Of a stretch of 64,000 bases of DNA, positions 9,716 through 19,241 are shown piece by piece (the stretch's first letter is position 1; every line of letters starts with the position of its first letter). Source of the stretch: Emticicia agri (GTDB taxonomy: Bacteria; Bacteroidota; Bacteroidia; Cytophagales; Spirosomataceae); contig NZ_SEWF01000008.1 of the NCBI RefSeq assembly GCF_004168285.1, positions 115,824-179,823 of the forward strand, given 5' to 3'. The position numbers and the translations under genes are program-made. Below the pieces are notes generated by a model. That model saw only the letters and a program-made list of their open reading frames with translations. It was not told the DNA's origin and did no database searches.

Positions 9716-12190
9716 TCAAAGCTGCTCGGCAGGAATATAAATATCAAATGTCGCTCCCTGGTTTGGTATGCCGTTAGCTGTAATAAATCCATGATGATTA
9801 TCAACAATTTTCTTTACAATAGCCAAACCAATGCCTGTACCTTTGTACTCGCTTTTACCGTGCAAGCGCTGAAACATTTCAAAAATACGCTCGCTATATT
9901 CATTCTCAAATCCAATACCATTATCTGTTATGCTGATATGGCAATATTTCTGATTAGCAAGCAATGCCACATTTTCTTTACCTGTTGCTGTAATTATACG
10001 GCTTTGTATCTGAATCTTTGGCGGAATTTCAGGATTTAAGAATTTCAGCGAATTACCAATCAGATTAGTCAGAAGTTGTTTAAACTGAAAAGGAATGGCT
10101 TTAACTTCGCATAAAACTTCAACCTCTATAACTGCTTTTGTTTCTGATATAATTTCCTTGAAATCTTCTTTTATTTCATTCACAACTTCATTTATGGAAA
10201 TTTTCTCAAAAACTTTTTCCACCGAGTTAGTTCTTGAATAAGCTAATAAATCCTCAATCAGCGTTTGCATTCTCCTTACTGCGTTTCTCATTCTACCCAG
10301 ATAATCTATCCCTGCTGCTGATAAGTTTTCTGTTTCTTTCTCTAACAACCGCCCTGAAAATGTCTGAATTTTTCTTAGAGGCTCCTGCAAATCATGGCTT
10401 GCCACGTAAGCAAAAGACTGAAGTTCGGTATTTATTCGCTCTAATTCTTTATTTTTTTGCTTGAGCACCAGTGCATCTGCTTTTCTTCTGTCTTCTGCCT
10501 GTTTTTTTTCTGTCAGGTCATGGGTAACTTTAGAAAACCCGATAACCTCTCCTGATTCGTTATGAATGGCAGTAATAACTACATTAGCCCAGAAAGGGCT
10601 GCCATCTTTCCTAATCCGCCAGCCTTCGTGGGCGACCCTTCCGGTACTTATAGCTTCTTGTAATAGTTTTTCAGGCAATCCACTTGCTTTATCCTGCGGC
10701 GGATAAAACGCCGAGAAACTTTTACCAATAATTTCCGGAGCAGTATAACCTTTTATTTTTTCTGCGCCTTTATTCCAGTTCTCAACTATGCCATTGCGGC
10801 TTAACGAAAAAATGGCGTAATCCTGTACTTCCTCTACCATCAGATGGTAGCGTTCTTCACTTTTTTTAAGTATCGCATTCAGGCGTTTCTGTTCTTTTAT
10901 CTGGCTTTCTACTTCTTTTTCTAATTGAGTAGAAAAGGACTTCTGGTCTTCAATATCTGTGCTGGTACCTACCCACATCTGTATATTTCCGTGTGTATCA
11001 CGTTGAGGGGTTGCCCTGCTCAGGTGCCAGCGATAAGTGCCATCATACCGACGGAAACGATGCTCGAACAAAAAATCCTGCCCTGTGCTAATGGCTTCCC
11101 TCCATTTTCTTATATTTTCTTCTCTATCATTAGAGTGAACCATTTCAAACCACTTATCTTCTTTAAACTCTTCGGGCTTTAAGCCTGAGTATTTCACAAC
11201 AGATTGGTTATAATAATTCAAACTCCCTTGTGGAGTACTTGTCCATACAAATTGCGGCAGAGAATCAGCCAGAAATCTGAATTTCTGCTCACTTTCTTTA
11301 AGATTTTTTATGGCTTTTACCTGTTGGGTAATATCCTGTAGTGTACCGCTAAAACGATAGGCTTTATGATTTTGGTCGAATAAGGCTTTCCCTTTAGCTA
11401 AAACTATCCTTTCCTGTTGCGTAGCAGGATTCCTGATGGTGTATTCAATGTCATAATTCCCTCCTGAACTGAATTGCAGGGTATGCTGGATAGCGTCTAT
11501 TACTCTTTGTCTATCAGATTCTATAATATTATTTAGTGCCAGTGGAAGTTCTATTTCGGCATCCTGAGCCAGACCAAACCAGCTTTTTAAACGGGCATTC
11601 CCTGTAAACCGATTGGTTACAGGGTTCAAATCCCAGGTACCTAATTCGGCTGCATCAATAATAAAACTAAGCTGGTCTTCTCTTTCTTTAAATGCTTTCA
11701 GATTCTGAACCTGTTGTGTGGTTTCATAGCAGGTTACAAAAACACCGACCGAATTACTCAATTCATCATTAACCGAGCTATAGCTGAAAGTCCAGTAAAC
11801 ATCTTCAATTCTATTGTTGCGATATATAGGCACTAATTGGTTTTCGCTCCAGGTGGCTTCACCTGTGGTTAATACATGGTCAATAAGCGGTTTAATGATA
11901 TGCCAGATTTCGGGCCATGCTTTGTGAGCCTCCATGCCTAAAATAAACGGATGCTTGCCCTCTTTGCCTAAACTGGGGCGATAGGCATCATTATAAAAAC
12001 AGAGTAAATCAGGTCCCCACCACAAAAACATAGGGAATTTGGAATTAAGCAGAATATTAATGGTAATTTTTAAACTTTGAGGCCAGTTTTCAGGATCTCC
12101 AATAGCTGTTTTGCTCCAGTCTTTCCGGCGAATCAATTCGCCCATTTCACCCCCACCTGTAATAAATGACTTTGTGGTTTCAGATTTCAT
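9716..12190 (-). CDS. Multi-PAS sensor histidine kinase
   Basis: 824 residues, no membrane segment seen, so probably cytoplasmic. Four PAS-type units are visible: about 35-160, 170-290, 300-415 (with the PAC-like stretch YRWHLSRATPQRD and GTSTDIED) and 445-560 (VTHDLTEKKQAEDRRK). A coiled linker leads to HisKA with the phospho-acceptor H599 (SFAYVASHDLQEPLRK) and a HATPase_c domain: N-box around N709/N713, DNGIGF (756-761) and GTGIGLA (784-790). The HDLQEPLRK form is typical of phytochrome-like and bacterial PAS kinases. No response-regulator gene is adjacent, so its partner is unknown. The stop is 38 bases from a strong terminator. Confidence 0.93.
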   Translation of the reverse strand: MKSETTKSFITGGGEMGELIRRKDWSKTAIGDPENWPQSLKITINILLNSKFPMFLWWGPDLLCFYNDAYRPSLGKEGKHPFILGMEAHKAWPEIWHIIKPLIDHVLTTGEATWSENQLVPIYRNNRIEDVYWTFSYSSVNDELSNSVGVFVTCYETTQQVQNLKAFKEREDQLSFIIDAAELGTWDLNPVTNRFTGNARLKSWFGLAQDAEIELPLALNNIIESDRQRVIDAIQHTLQFSSGGNYDIEYTIRNPATQQERIVLAKGKALFDQNHKAYRFSGTLQDITQQVKAIKNLKESEQKFRFLADSLPQFVWTSTPQGSLNYYNQSVVKYSGLKPEEFKEDKWFEMVHSNDREENIRKWREAISTGQDFLFEHRFRRYDGTYRWHLSRATPQRDTHGNIQMWVGTSTDIEDQKSFSTQLEKEVESQIKEQKRLNAILKKSEERYHLMVEEVQDYAIFSLSRNGIVENWNKGAEKIKGYTAPEIIGKSFSAFYPPQDKASGLPEKLLQEAISTGRVAHEGWRIRKDGSPFWANVVITAIHNESGEVIGFSKVTHDLTEKKQAEDRRKADALVLKQKNKELERINTELQSFAYVASHDLQEPLRKIQTFSGRLLEKETENLSAAGIDYLGRMRNAVRRMQTLIEDLLAYSRTNSVEKVFEKISINEVVNEIKEDFKEIISETKAVIEVEVLCEVKAIPFQFKQLLTNLIGNSLKFLNPEIPPKIQIQSRIITATGKENVALLANQKYCHISITDNGIGFENEYSERIFEMFQRLHGKSEYKGTGIGLAIVKKIVDNHHGFITANGIPNQGATFDIYIPAEQL

Positions 12191-12577
12191 GTAGTTTTCC
12201 TATTAAACACCATAACTTATCATTATAGCATATTTAAATATCTCCTGATTAGAAGCTCAACTAATCGCCAGCCAACCCTAATCTTATACTAATAAATTCA
12301 GCCTTACACTTTAAGTAAAGACAAAAATTCAATATTCAAAAATTAAGAGGTAGAGTTATCTGAAATAATAGCCATAATAGTCTATTTTTCAGAAAATACA
12401 GGTAGGAGGTTATAGGTAGGTGAAAATAAGTGCTGTTTAGTTTTTACTTAAAAAAACTCACCCAAAGTTAAACAAATAAATTAAAATAGGAAATTGAAAT
12501 TTTTCAATTCATAGATGAAGCATGAGAAAAGCTACCATGAGCAATGAATAAATCAATAGCCATTCTCTTCTTTCAGA
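12191..12577. other. Intergenic region between kinase and thrC, nothing recognised
   Basis: About 390 bases, AT-rich. It would hold the kinase promoter and the thrC 3-prime end. I found no hairpin with a T run, no clear TAnnTTTG element and no small gene. Confidence 0.4.
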
Positions 12578-13897
12578 TCAGGCTTTTGAAAAAGCTGCTA
12601 TTATTGTCTGTTTAAATTCTTCGTAATCAGTACTTATTTTAGTGGCTTGTTTTTCTTTATCTAATAAGGCTGACAATCTTTCGGGAATGGCTTGTTCGCC
12701 AATTACCTCTTCTACCACATCTAAAAATTTAGCATAGTGTGCTGTAGATAAAAATACACCGGTTACGGGGTTTTCAAGTGTTTGCGTATAGTCTTTTAAC
12801 CCAAGATAGGCCACAGCCGTATGCGGACACATGACATAACCTGTGCGCTCATATACTACCCGCATGGCTGTACGGGTTTCGGTATCTGTATAAAAATATC
12901 CCGTCAGCATTTTTTGCATTTGCTCTAAATCATTGTCAAACAATGCCTGCATACGTGGAAAATTACTCGGATTCCCCACATCCATCGCATTAGAAATCGT
13001 AGATAACGAAGGGCTGATAGGCTGATAAATACCTGACTGCAGATATTCGGGCACTACTTTGTTTACATTGGTAGCAGCAATAAACTGCTTAACAGGCATT
13101 CCCATCCGCCACGCCATAATTCCGGCACTCAAATTACCAAAATTACCACTTGGTACTGAGATAACTATCTCATTAGCCAAGCCCTTTTTCTTCAATTGCG
13201 CATAGGCATTGACATAATAAAAAGCCTGCGGAATCAGACGGGCAATATTGATAGAGTTGGCAGAAGCCAAAGAAAACTGTGCCGTTAGCTCTTTATCTAA
13301 AAATGCCTGTTTTACCAGTTTCTGACAATCATCAAACGTACCTTCTACTTCCAAAGCACTTACGTTTTCGCCAAGGGTTGTCAATTGTTTTTCCTGAATA
13401 TCACTTACCTTTCCGCTTGGGTAGAGAATGGTTACATCAATATTAGGTGTCTGATAAAACCCTTGCGCTACAGCCCCACCCGTATCGCCCGAAGTCGCTA
13501 CTAATATATGAATCTGTTGTGCTGATTTTTGCAGGAAATACGACATCAAGGCCGCCATAAATCTGGCACCGAAGTCTTTAAATGCCATGGATGGCCCATG
13601 AAACAATTCCAGGCAATAGGTATCGTCTTCTATTGCTACCAAAGGTGCAGGAAAATCAATGGCTTTGTTTACCAGTTCTTTTAAATCATCGGCAGGTACA
13701 TCATCACCAATCAAGGCATGAGCAATCTCAAAGGCTATTTCTTGCAGGGTCAGATTCTCTATAGTATCCCAGAATGTTCGTGGTAATTTCGGAATAGAGG
13801 TAGGCATATATAAGCCATTATCTGGTGGTAATCCACGAAAAATAGCTTCTTCTAAAGATACATCAGGGCTTTGGTGTTGGGTACTGTATAATTGCAT
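12578..13897 (-). CDS. thrC: Threonine synthase
   Basis: 439 residues, normal for the long (class 1) threonine synthases. It converts O-phosphohomoserine to threonine with pyridoxal phosphate. The PLP lysine is K107 in LFHGPSMAFKDFGARF; the glycine-rich phosphate-binding loops VATSGDTGGAVAQGF and SVPSGNFGNLSAG are intact. The N-terminus (MQLYSTQHQSPDVSLEEAIF) also matches the family. It is not next to thrA or thrB here; the downstream and upstream genes are unrelated. Confidence 0.96.
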   Translation of the reverse strand: MQLYSTQHQSPDVSLEEAIFRGLPPDNGLYMPTSIPKLPRTFWDTIENLTLQEIAFEIAHALIGDDVPADDLKELVNKAIDFPAPLVAIEDDTYCLELFHGPSMAFKDFGARFMAALMSYFLQKSAQQIHILVATSGDTGGAVAQGFYQTPNIDVTILYPSGKVSDIQEKQLTTLGENVSALEVEGTFDDCQKLVKQAFLDKELTAQFSLASANSINIARLIPQAFYYVNAYAQLKKKGLANEIVISVPSGNFGNLSAGIMAWRMGMPVKQFIAATNVNKVVPEYLQSGIYQPISPSLSTISNAMDVGNPSNFPRMQALFDNDLEQMQKMLTGYFYTDTETRTAMRVVYERTGYVMCPHTAVAYLGLKDYTQTLENPVTGVFLSTAHYAKFLDVVEEVIGEQAIPERLSALLDKEKQATKISTDYEEFKQTIIAAFSKA

Positions 13898-13935
13898 AGC
13901 AATGGTTTCAAAGAAATATTAAGGTTTCATTTCAT

Positions 13936-14098
13936 AGAGACGAACGGTTCGCCGAGCGATGCATGGCGTCTCTATTGGCCTTTCTTGACCAATATATTTT
14001 AATTGAGAAGAGAATTTTGAAAAACGAATATAAATTTCTCTATTCATCGTCCAATGAAGACGCAATACATCGCTCGGCGAATCGTGCGTCTCTACAAG
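13936..14098. repeat. GTAGAGACG hairpin-pair element, copy A
   Basis: Two GC-rich arms (about 13936-13975 and 14056-14098) are near-complementary to each other, each starting or ending with GAGACG/CGTCTC. The spacer of about 80 bases is AT-rich. The left arm is followed by TTGGCC, which also occurs, in inverted orientation, at copies B (40263-40393) and C (50103-50237). It lies between thrC and carA. Confidence 0.8.
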
Positions 14099-14190
14099 AA
14101 AACAATAAATCAATCCTATCCCCCTTTTTACAAATATAGGACGATTGGGAAAACCGTCCTATCAATTTATTTTTTTGCGCTTGGTGCGTA

Positions 14191-15294
14191 TTATTTATCA
14201 AGCATTTTTACAAAATCATCAAACAAATATCTTGAATCATGTGGGCCGGGGGAGGCTTCGGGGTGATATTGAACCGAGAAAGCAGGTTTATCTTTACGGC
14301 GGATTCCTTCAATGGTATCATCGTTCAGATTTACGTGTGTCAGTTCGATATTCTCATTATTGCGTACCTGGTCAGGTTTTACGGCAAAACCATGATTTTG
14401 TGAAGTAACCTCGCAAAGACCTGTAATGAGGTTTTTTACCGGATGATTCAGACCACGATGTCCGTTTTTCATTTTGTAGGTATCAATACCACTGGCAAGT
14501 GCCAAAAGCTGATGCCCCAAACAGATACCAAATACGGGTTTACCCTCTTCTACTACCTCTTTGATTGTCTCAACTGCATAAGGCATGGCAGCTGGGTCGC
14601 CAGGGCCATTTGATAAGAAGAATCCATCAGGATTAAATTCTTTAATTTCTTCCAGGCTCGACTTGGCATTGAAAACCTTGCAGTAACAGTCTCTTGAAGT
14701 AAAGTTTTTCAGGATACTTTTCTTCACTCCAAAGTCAAGCACAGCTACTTTATACTTCGCATCTTCTGCGCCTAAAGTATAAGGTTCGGGTGTACTGACC
14801 ACCGACGAAAGTTCGAGACCTTCCATCGACGGACATTTTTTTAATTCTACCATTAAATCTTCCGGGTCAAGAATTTCGGAAGAAATAATGCAGTTCATTA
14901 CGCCCTTATCACGGATATGGCGTACAATCTGACGGGTATCTACATCGCAAATCCCAACTATACCTGCACGCTCAAAGTATTCCTGCAAAGAAAAATCAGC
15001 CGTTGTACGTGAGTAGTAATGATTGGCAAAAGCATTACAAACCATACCACTGATTGTTACGCTCTTCGATTCTTCTTCATCGTCTAACACCACTCCATAA
15101 TTACCGATATGTGAAGTAGTATTAACAACAATTTGCCCGAAATACGAGGGGTCGGTATAAATTTCCTGATAGCCGGTCATACCAGTATTAAAACAGATTT
15201 CGCCAGCCGAAGTACCGATCTTACCAAGAGCTTTACCTTTGAAATAAGTACCATCTTCAAGAAGTAGAATGGCGTCAGAAGGTGTATGAGTCAT
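14191..15294 (-). CDS. carA: Carbamoyl-phosphate synthase small (glutaminase) subunit
   Basis: 367 residues, the usual length. It supplies ammonia from glutamine to the large subunit CarB for arginine and pyrimidine synthesis. The N-terminal CPSase small-chain domain (about 8-140) is followed by a class I glutamine amidotransferase domain with SNGPGDP (228-234), nucleophile C258 in FGICLGHQLLALASG, and H344/E346 in QYHPEASPGPHDS. The marker MKNGHRGLNHPVKN is present. CarB is not in this window next to it. Confidence 0.96.
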   Translation of the reverse strand: MTHTPSDAILLLEDGTYFKGKALGKIGTSAGEICFNTGMTGYQEIYTDPSYFGQIVVNTTSHIGNYGVVLDDEEESKSVTISGMVCNAFANHYYSRTTADFSLQEYFERAGIVGICDVDTRQIVRHIRDKGVMNCIISSEILDPEDLMVELKKCPSMEGLELSSVVSTPEPYTLGAEDAKYKVAVLDFGVKKSILKNFTSRDCYCKVFNAKSSLEEIKEFNPDGFFLSNGPGDPAAMPYAVETIKEVVEEGKPVFGICLGHQLLALASGIDTYKMKNGHRGLNHPVKNLITGLCEVTSQNHGFAVKPDQVRNNENIELTHVNLNDDTIEGIRRKDKPAFSVQYHPEASPGPHDSRYLFDDFVKMLDK

Positions 15295-15500
15295 TGAAAG
15301 GAGAATGTATGTGTTCCGATAAATATTATAAAATCTGTTTTGACTGATGCTTTATAGCATTTAGTTTCAAGTACAGTATCGGAGAACAAAGTTATATAAA
15401 AAACAGATACAGTCAGCAGAATTCTACAATAGTGCGTATTTTTTCTTTTTATAGTGCAATTATTATTATTCATCTATAAGAACCTGACGAGCCTCGAAAG

Positions 15501-15660
15501 GTCAGCGAATAGAAACGGTCCGCCGTTGCGGTCGCCGTCTAAAATAACAAAGGTATTATCCTCTTACATATGCGGACTTAAGTCCGCATTATATACTAAA
15601 ATTGTTCCTTTTTTGTCTTAGACGGCGACCGCGACGGCGGACCGTTTCTATTCGCTGTCA
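15501..15660. repeat. GC-rich foldback element, full copy
   Basis: About 160-bp near-perfect inverted repeat. The arms begin GTCAGCGAATAGAAACGG at 15501 and end in the complement at 15660, and contain GGTCCGCCGT and GTCGCCGTCTAA. The centre is the palindrome TGCGGACTTAAGTCCGCA (15571-15588). No open frame. Related copies are at 2238 and 53107. Sits in the gap between carA and the 15681 gene; the rest of that gap (15295-15500) shows nothing else. Confidence 0.85.
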
Positions 15661-15680
15661 TTCAACATATATTAGGTCAT

Positions 15681-16391
15681 TTACTGCTTCTTCATATCCC
15701 TGAAATACTGGTCTCGGGTTACATTATCACTGGGTGCAGCTTCTGCCCCTGCTTTCCATGATTTATCTTTCCATGCCCCGCTTTTAATCGATTTTACGAA
15801 ATTAGCCCACGAGAATGGATTCAACAGCGGATTGGTCGTTAACTGGCCTCTGCTTTCAATTTGCTTGATAAACTGATTTTGCCCATACTTGAAATTATCA
15901 TAGGAAGTCATTCCGTGTACAGAGGCCATCTTGGCTATATTCTCTGCGCTATAAGTTTCTCTGAGAATCTGTCTTTCACGTTCATCCGGCAACTTCATGT
16001 CAACCAACGCCTGTTTGAATTCTTCTTCTGTACTGAACGGATAAACTTTAACTTCTTTTAACATTTTAGAGTCCACCTGCAACTCTACAAACACCGAATA
16101 ATCGACATCTGTCTTTCGGGGTATCACATGAAATTGTTTCTTAAAACCTAAGTAACTGAATACGATGGTATCACCCGGAAAGGCGGCTATACCAAAGTAT
16201 CCTCTGCTATTAGACAAAGTTCCTCTACCCGCCTGTGGAATCGTAATATAGGCACCCGGCAAAGGTTCTTTGGTTTGCCCGTCAATCACTACACCTGAGA
16301 AAGTAATGTATTTTATTTCGCCCTGCGCATGTCCTAAATAGCTCACTACCAGGCCGATAAAAATAAAAAGATATGTAAGATTTTTTTTCAT
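15681..16391 (-). CDS. Exported protein with CarboxypepD_reg-like domain
   Basis: 236 residues if started at the second ATG (MKKNLTYLFIFIGLVV), which begins a good signal peptide ending in GHAQ; an ATG 12 bases earlier is also open. Residues about 25-110 form a carboxypeptidase regulatory-like beta domain (FSGVVIDGQTKEPLPGAYI, then GRGTLSNSRGYFGIAAFPGD). The remaining half is helical, basic and unassigned. Proteins of this shape occur widely in Bacteroidota and are exported to the periplasm or surface; function unknown. It lies downstream of cdsA (69 bases) on the same strand. Confidence 0.85.
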   Translation of the reverse strand: MKKNLTYLFIFIGLVVSYLGHAQGEIKYITFSGVVIDGQTKEPLPGAYITIPQAGRGTLSNSRGYFGIAAFPGDTIVFSYLGFKKQFHVIPRKTDVDYSVFVELQVDSKMLKEVKVYPFSTEEEFKQALVDMKLPDERERQILRETYSAENIAKMASVHGMTSYDNFKYGQNQFIKQIESRGQLTTNPLLNPFSWANFVKSIKSGAWKDKSWKAGAEAAPSDNVTRDQYFRDMKKQ

Positions 16392-16460
16392 AGTATAGTC
16401 CATAAGGGTACAATCATACAGAGTTAAAACATTTTTTTTAATCAGGTAGGTTCAAAAAGA

Positions 16461-17294
16461 TTAAGCAAAAATCTTTAAAAATGTTACAATAAATGGCATC
16501 GAGAGCAGTAATCCATCAAATCTATCCAGAAATCCCCCATGCCCCGGAATCACACTGCCCGAATCTTTTATAGCAATACTACGCTTAAATAATGATTCTA
16601 CCAAATCGCCGAGGGTTCCGGTAACAGAAATTATTACAGCAATTCCATACCATTGCCAGGGCAGAACACAGTCGAAATACTGTGTTAAAATAAACGCCAC
16701 AACCAAACCCAATATTGCCCCTCCGAAAAAGCCTTCCCAGGTCTTTTTGGGTGAGACACGTTCGAATAATTTACGTCGGCCTAAAAACCTTCCGGCAAAA
16801 TAGGCTCCTGTATCATTAGCCCATAAAATAAATAAACAACCCAATATCAGTTTTGGCTCATAGCCTCTGTCGGTCAGCACCAGTTCATTAATCAGCGCAA
16901 AAGGTACTGCCACATAAGTAATGCCTAAAAAAGTGTACCCAAGGTTGGCAAAAGGCTTCGAGTCTTTCTTTTTATAGAGTTTTATAAAAAAAGTAGTAGT
17001 AAGCAAAGGTACAATCAGATAATAAAACTTAAACGGAATCATGTCTTTCTCAATAAAAAATGTCAGTCCGTTTAATACAATCCCACAGAAAGTTCCATAA
17101 AAAGTTAAAGGCAGGTTGGCGTCTAATTTTAATAGTTTATAAAACTCACGTTGGGTCAATACACTAATGGCCAGAAACAGTACCCAGAATGTCCATTCAT
17201 TATACAATACGGCAGCTAAGATAATGGTTACGCCTATTACAGCAGCAATGATTCGTTGAGTAAGGTTAGAGAATTGGTTTAGTTTCTGTGTCAT
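16461..17294 (-). CDS. cdsA: Phosphatidate cytidylyltransferase
   Basis: 277 residues from MTQKLNQFSN; a start 18 bases upstream is possible. The enzyme makes CDP-diacylglycerol from phosphatidate and CTP in the inner membrane, the entry point to phospholipid head groups. About seven to eight hydrophobic segments are visible. The CDS signature is complete: RVSPKKTWEGFFGGAILG, then SVTGTLGDLVESLFKR and KDSGSVIPGHGGFLDRFDGL. The gene overlaps the end of the DUF2007 gene by about 29 bases, which implies translational coupling. Confidence 0.95.
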   Translation of the reverse strand: MTQKLNQFSNLTQRIIAAVIGVTIILAAVLYNEWTFWVLFLAISVLTQREFYKLLKLDANLPLTFYGTFCGIVLNGLTFFIEKDMIPFKFYYLIVPLLTTTFFIKLYKKKDSKPFANLGYTFLGITYVAVPFALINELVLTDRGYEPKLILGCLFILWANDTGAYFAGRFLGRRKLFERVSPKKTWEGFFGGAILGLVVAFILTQYFDCVLPWQWYGIAVIISVTGTLGDLVESLFKRSIAIKDSGSVIPGHGGFLDRFDGLLLSMPFIVTFLKIFA

Positions 17295-17493
17295 TTTGGT
17301 TGAATATATCAATAATCACTTTTGCAATATTTTCCTGATGCTCAGGTACACGTATTTCGCACCAGCCCCAGAGATAATTACGGTCTTTCCTGTTCAAAAC
17401 TACAGCCATTACTTCGTGTGTCAGTAATTCATTTTTAAGGAGTTCGGCTTTAATAACATCGGGTGTCTCAAAAACCTTTACCCATTTTACCAT
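17266..17493 (-). CDS. DUF2007 family small protein
   Basis: 75 residues from MVKWVKVFETPDVIKAELLK; 23 further codons upstream are open but look like leader sequence. The pattern (WVKVFETPDVIKAELLKNEL followed by HEVMAVVLNRKD and EIRVPEHQENIAKVII) fits DUF2007 putative signal-transducing proteins, related to PII-like folds. Role unknown. It overlaps cdsA and often sits beside it in this phylum. Confidence 0.85.
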   Translation of the reverse strand: MVKWVKVFETPDVIKAELLKNELLTHEVMAVVLNRKDRNYLWGWCEIRVPEHQENIAKVIIDIFNQNDTETKPIL

Positions 17494-17682
17494 AGTCTCA
17501 ATATTTTTTTCACCAAATATAGGGGTATTTTCTTTAAAACCGTAAGCTCTTGTCTGCCACAAAACCTATTTTTTTAATTTTCTCTATTAGTACATACCTA
17601 TCCAAGGTACTCTCTCCTGACCTGTTATTTCTTCTATCTATCAGGATTTACCATGAAAAACCCCTACTAAGCGTCATGCTGT

Positions 17683-17730
17683 ATTACGGTTTTCCGTAAT
17701 TGATGGGTGTTTATTAATTAGGGAAATTTG
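17683..17730 (+). promoter_or_regulatory. Palindromic operator plus promoter, copy 1
   Basis: The palindrome ATTACGGTTTTCCGTAAT (17683-17700) lies 30 bases before the end of a -7-like element (AAATTTG, 17724-17730), itself 28 bases before the ATG at 17759. The same palindrome family and the same 30-base spacing recur at 20404 and 20500. No separate -33 TTG is obvious, which fits an activator-dependent promoter. Confidence 0.6.
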
Positions 17731-17758
17731 CTTCAACATTTCTCAAAGCATATAAACC

Positions 17759-19234
17759 ATGAAAAAACTTCTATTATTACTCTTTGTATCTACCGCAGTT
17801 TTTGGGCAGTCGGTTGAAATTACCCCGACTTCTGACGGTTTGAATCCTAATACTAATATCCGTAAGTCAGGTATCGGGTACGAGCATAGCAATAACTCTG
17901 TCAGAGTCGGAACCTTTGTCAATGATTATTCAGCCTTTATTCAGACCCATTCAAACCATCCATTAAGATTTGCCACTAATAATGGCTCTCAGCAATTCAT
18001 TATTAATACAGACGGAAAAGTAGGCATAGGCTCATTTACTCCATTTTATTGGTTAGATGTAAAAGGAAGAGGCCGGATAAGACACAATACTGGTGAAACT
18101 GCGGGTATATGGTACAACAAATCAGATGATACAGAAGGGGCTTTTGCAGGGATGTATAACAACGACATCTATGGTCTGTTTGGCATGGGTGCGGTCTCAA
18201 ACTGGAAATTCGGATTTGATTTGGTTAATACTAAAATGGGTATAGGCACCATGACTCCGAAGCACCCCTTGACATTTTCGAGTGCGCTTGGTGATAAGAT
18301 TTCGTTCTGGGGAGGCAATACTGCCGCTACTGATAATCATTATGGTATGGGAATTCAGTCAGCAGCTTTACAACTATATGTACCTTCTACCAATGAAAGT
18401 ATAGTTTTTGGTACGGGCAGAAGTGGCGCTTTTACAGAGAAAGTACGTATAACAGGTGCCGGAAATGTGGGTATTGGTATAAACAATCCGCAGGGCTCTT
18501 TAGAGGTAACCAGAGGAACAGGTGTAAACGGTACAGCCGCTTTTTATGGCAATTTGCACTCTTCTCACTTCAATTACAGTACAGCCGAAGATACCTATAT
18601 CAGAGGTGGAAAGGCTAATTCAAAAGTTATTATTAATGATGTGGCAGGGTTAGGCAATGTAGGGATTGGTACGGCTTCGCCTGCCTATAAACTTCAGGTA
18701 AATACTACCGGAAACATTGCTGGTATTGTTCATGCCGATAATACAGGTATTCGGGTTGGTACTTATATAGGTTATTCAGCTGGCTGGTTCGGAACTCTCT
18801 CAAATCACCCTTTGGCTCTTTTTGTTAATAATGGAAATGCTGCCCTTACAGTCACAACCGATGAACGCTTTCAGTTTGGGGGTACAACCATTCCGGCAGG
18901 ATATAAGATGAGTGTTGATGGCAAGGTTATCTGCACCGAATTAGAGGTATTGGTTACTCCGTGGCCTGATTATGTATTCAAACCTGATTACCGTTTAAAA
19001 CCACTTCATGAAGTAGAGAATTTTATTCAGACTAACGGACATCTACCCAATATTCCGAAAGCCTCCGAAATCGAAAGCAAATCATTAGCAGTTGGTAACA
19101 TGAGTAAACTGCAAATGGAAAAAATAGAAGAACTGACACTCTACCTGATAGAAATGAATAAAAGATTGCAAAAGGTAGAAGCAGAAAACGAGGCTTTGAA
19201 AAAAGAGTTGAATGCTGTTAAATCTCAAAACTAA
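17759..19234 (+). CDS. Secreted NVGIGT-repeat protein with C-terminal coiled coil
   Basis: 491 residues. Signal peptide MKKLLLLLFVSTAVFGQ. The body has spaced repeats of the GKVGIG, NVGIGT and MGIGT type (for example GNVGIGTASPAYKLQV), common in large Bacteroidota surface and phage-tail-like proteins. The C-terminus (WPDYVFKPDYRLKPLHEVEN and HLPNIPKASEIE, then a coiled coil to the end) resembles the trimerising tail found in such proteins. It is probably surface-exposed or secreted. It is the first gene of a pair: the M43 protease gene starts 7 bases after its stop. Confidence 0.85.
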   Translation: MKKLLLLLFVSTAVFGQSVEITPTSDGLNPNTNIRKSGIGYEHSNNSVRVGTFVNDYSAFIQTHSNHPLRFATNNGSQQFIINTDGKVGIGSFTPFYWLDVKGRGRIRHNTGETAGIWYNKSDDTEGAFAGMYNNDIYGLFGMGAVSNWKFGFDLVNTKMGIGTMTPKHPLTFSSALGDKISFWGGNTAATDNHYGMGIQSAALQLYVPSTNESIVFGTGRSGAFTEKVRITGAGNVGIGINNPQGSLEVTRGTGVNGTAAFYGNLHSSHFNYSTAEDTYIRGGKANSKVIINDVAGLGNVGIGTASPAYKLQVNTTGNIAGIVHADNTGIRVGTYIGYSAGWFGTLSNHPLALFVNNGNAALTVTTDERFQFGGTTIPAGYKMSVDGKVICTELEVLVTPWPDYVFKPDYRLKPLHEVENFIQTNGHLPNIPKASEIESKSLAVGNMSKLQMEKIEELTLYLIEMNKRLQKVEAENEALKKELNAVKSQN

Positions 19235-19241
19235 GATAGCC

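Noticed and set aside
14054..14408. Open frames of 70 and 87 codons on the plus strand
   Set aside because: They start in a repeat arm and run antisense through the end of carA.
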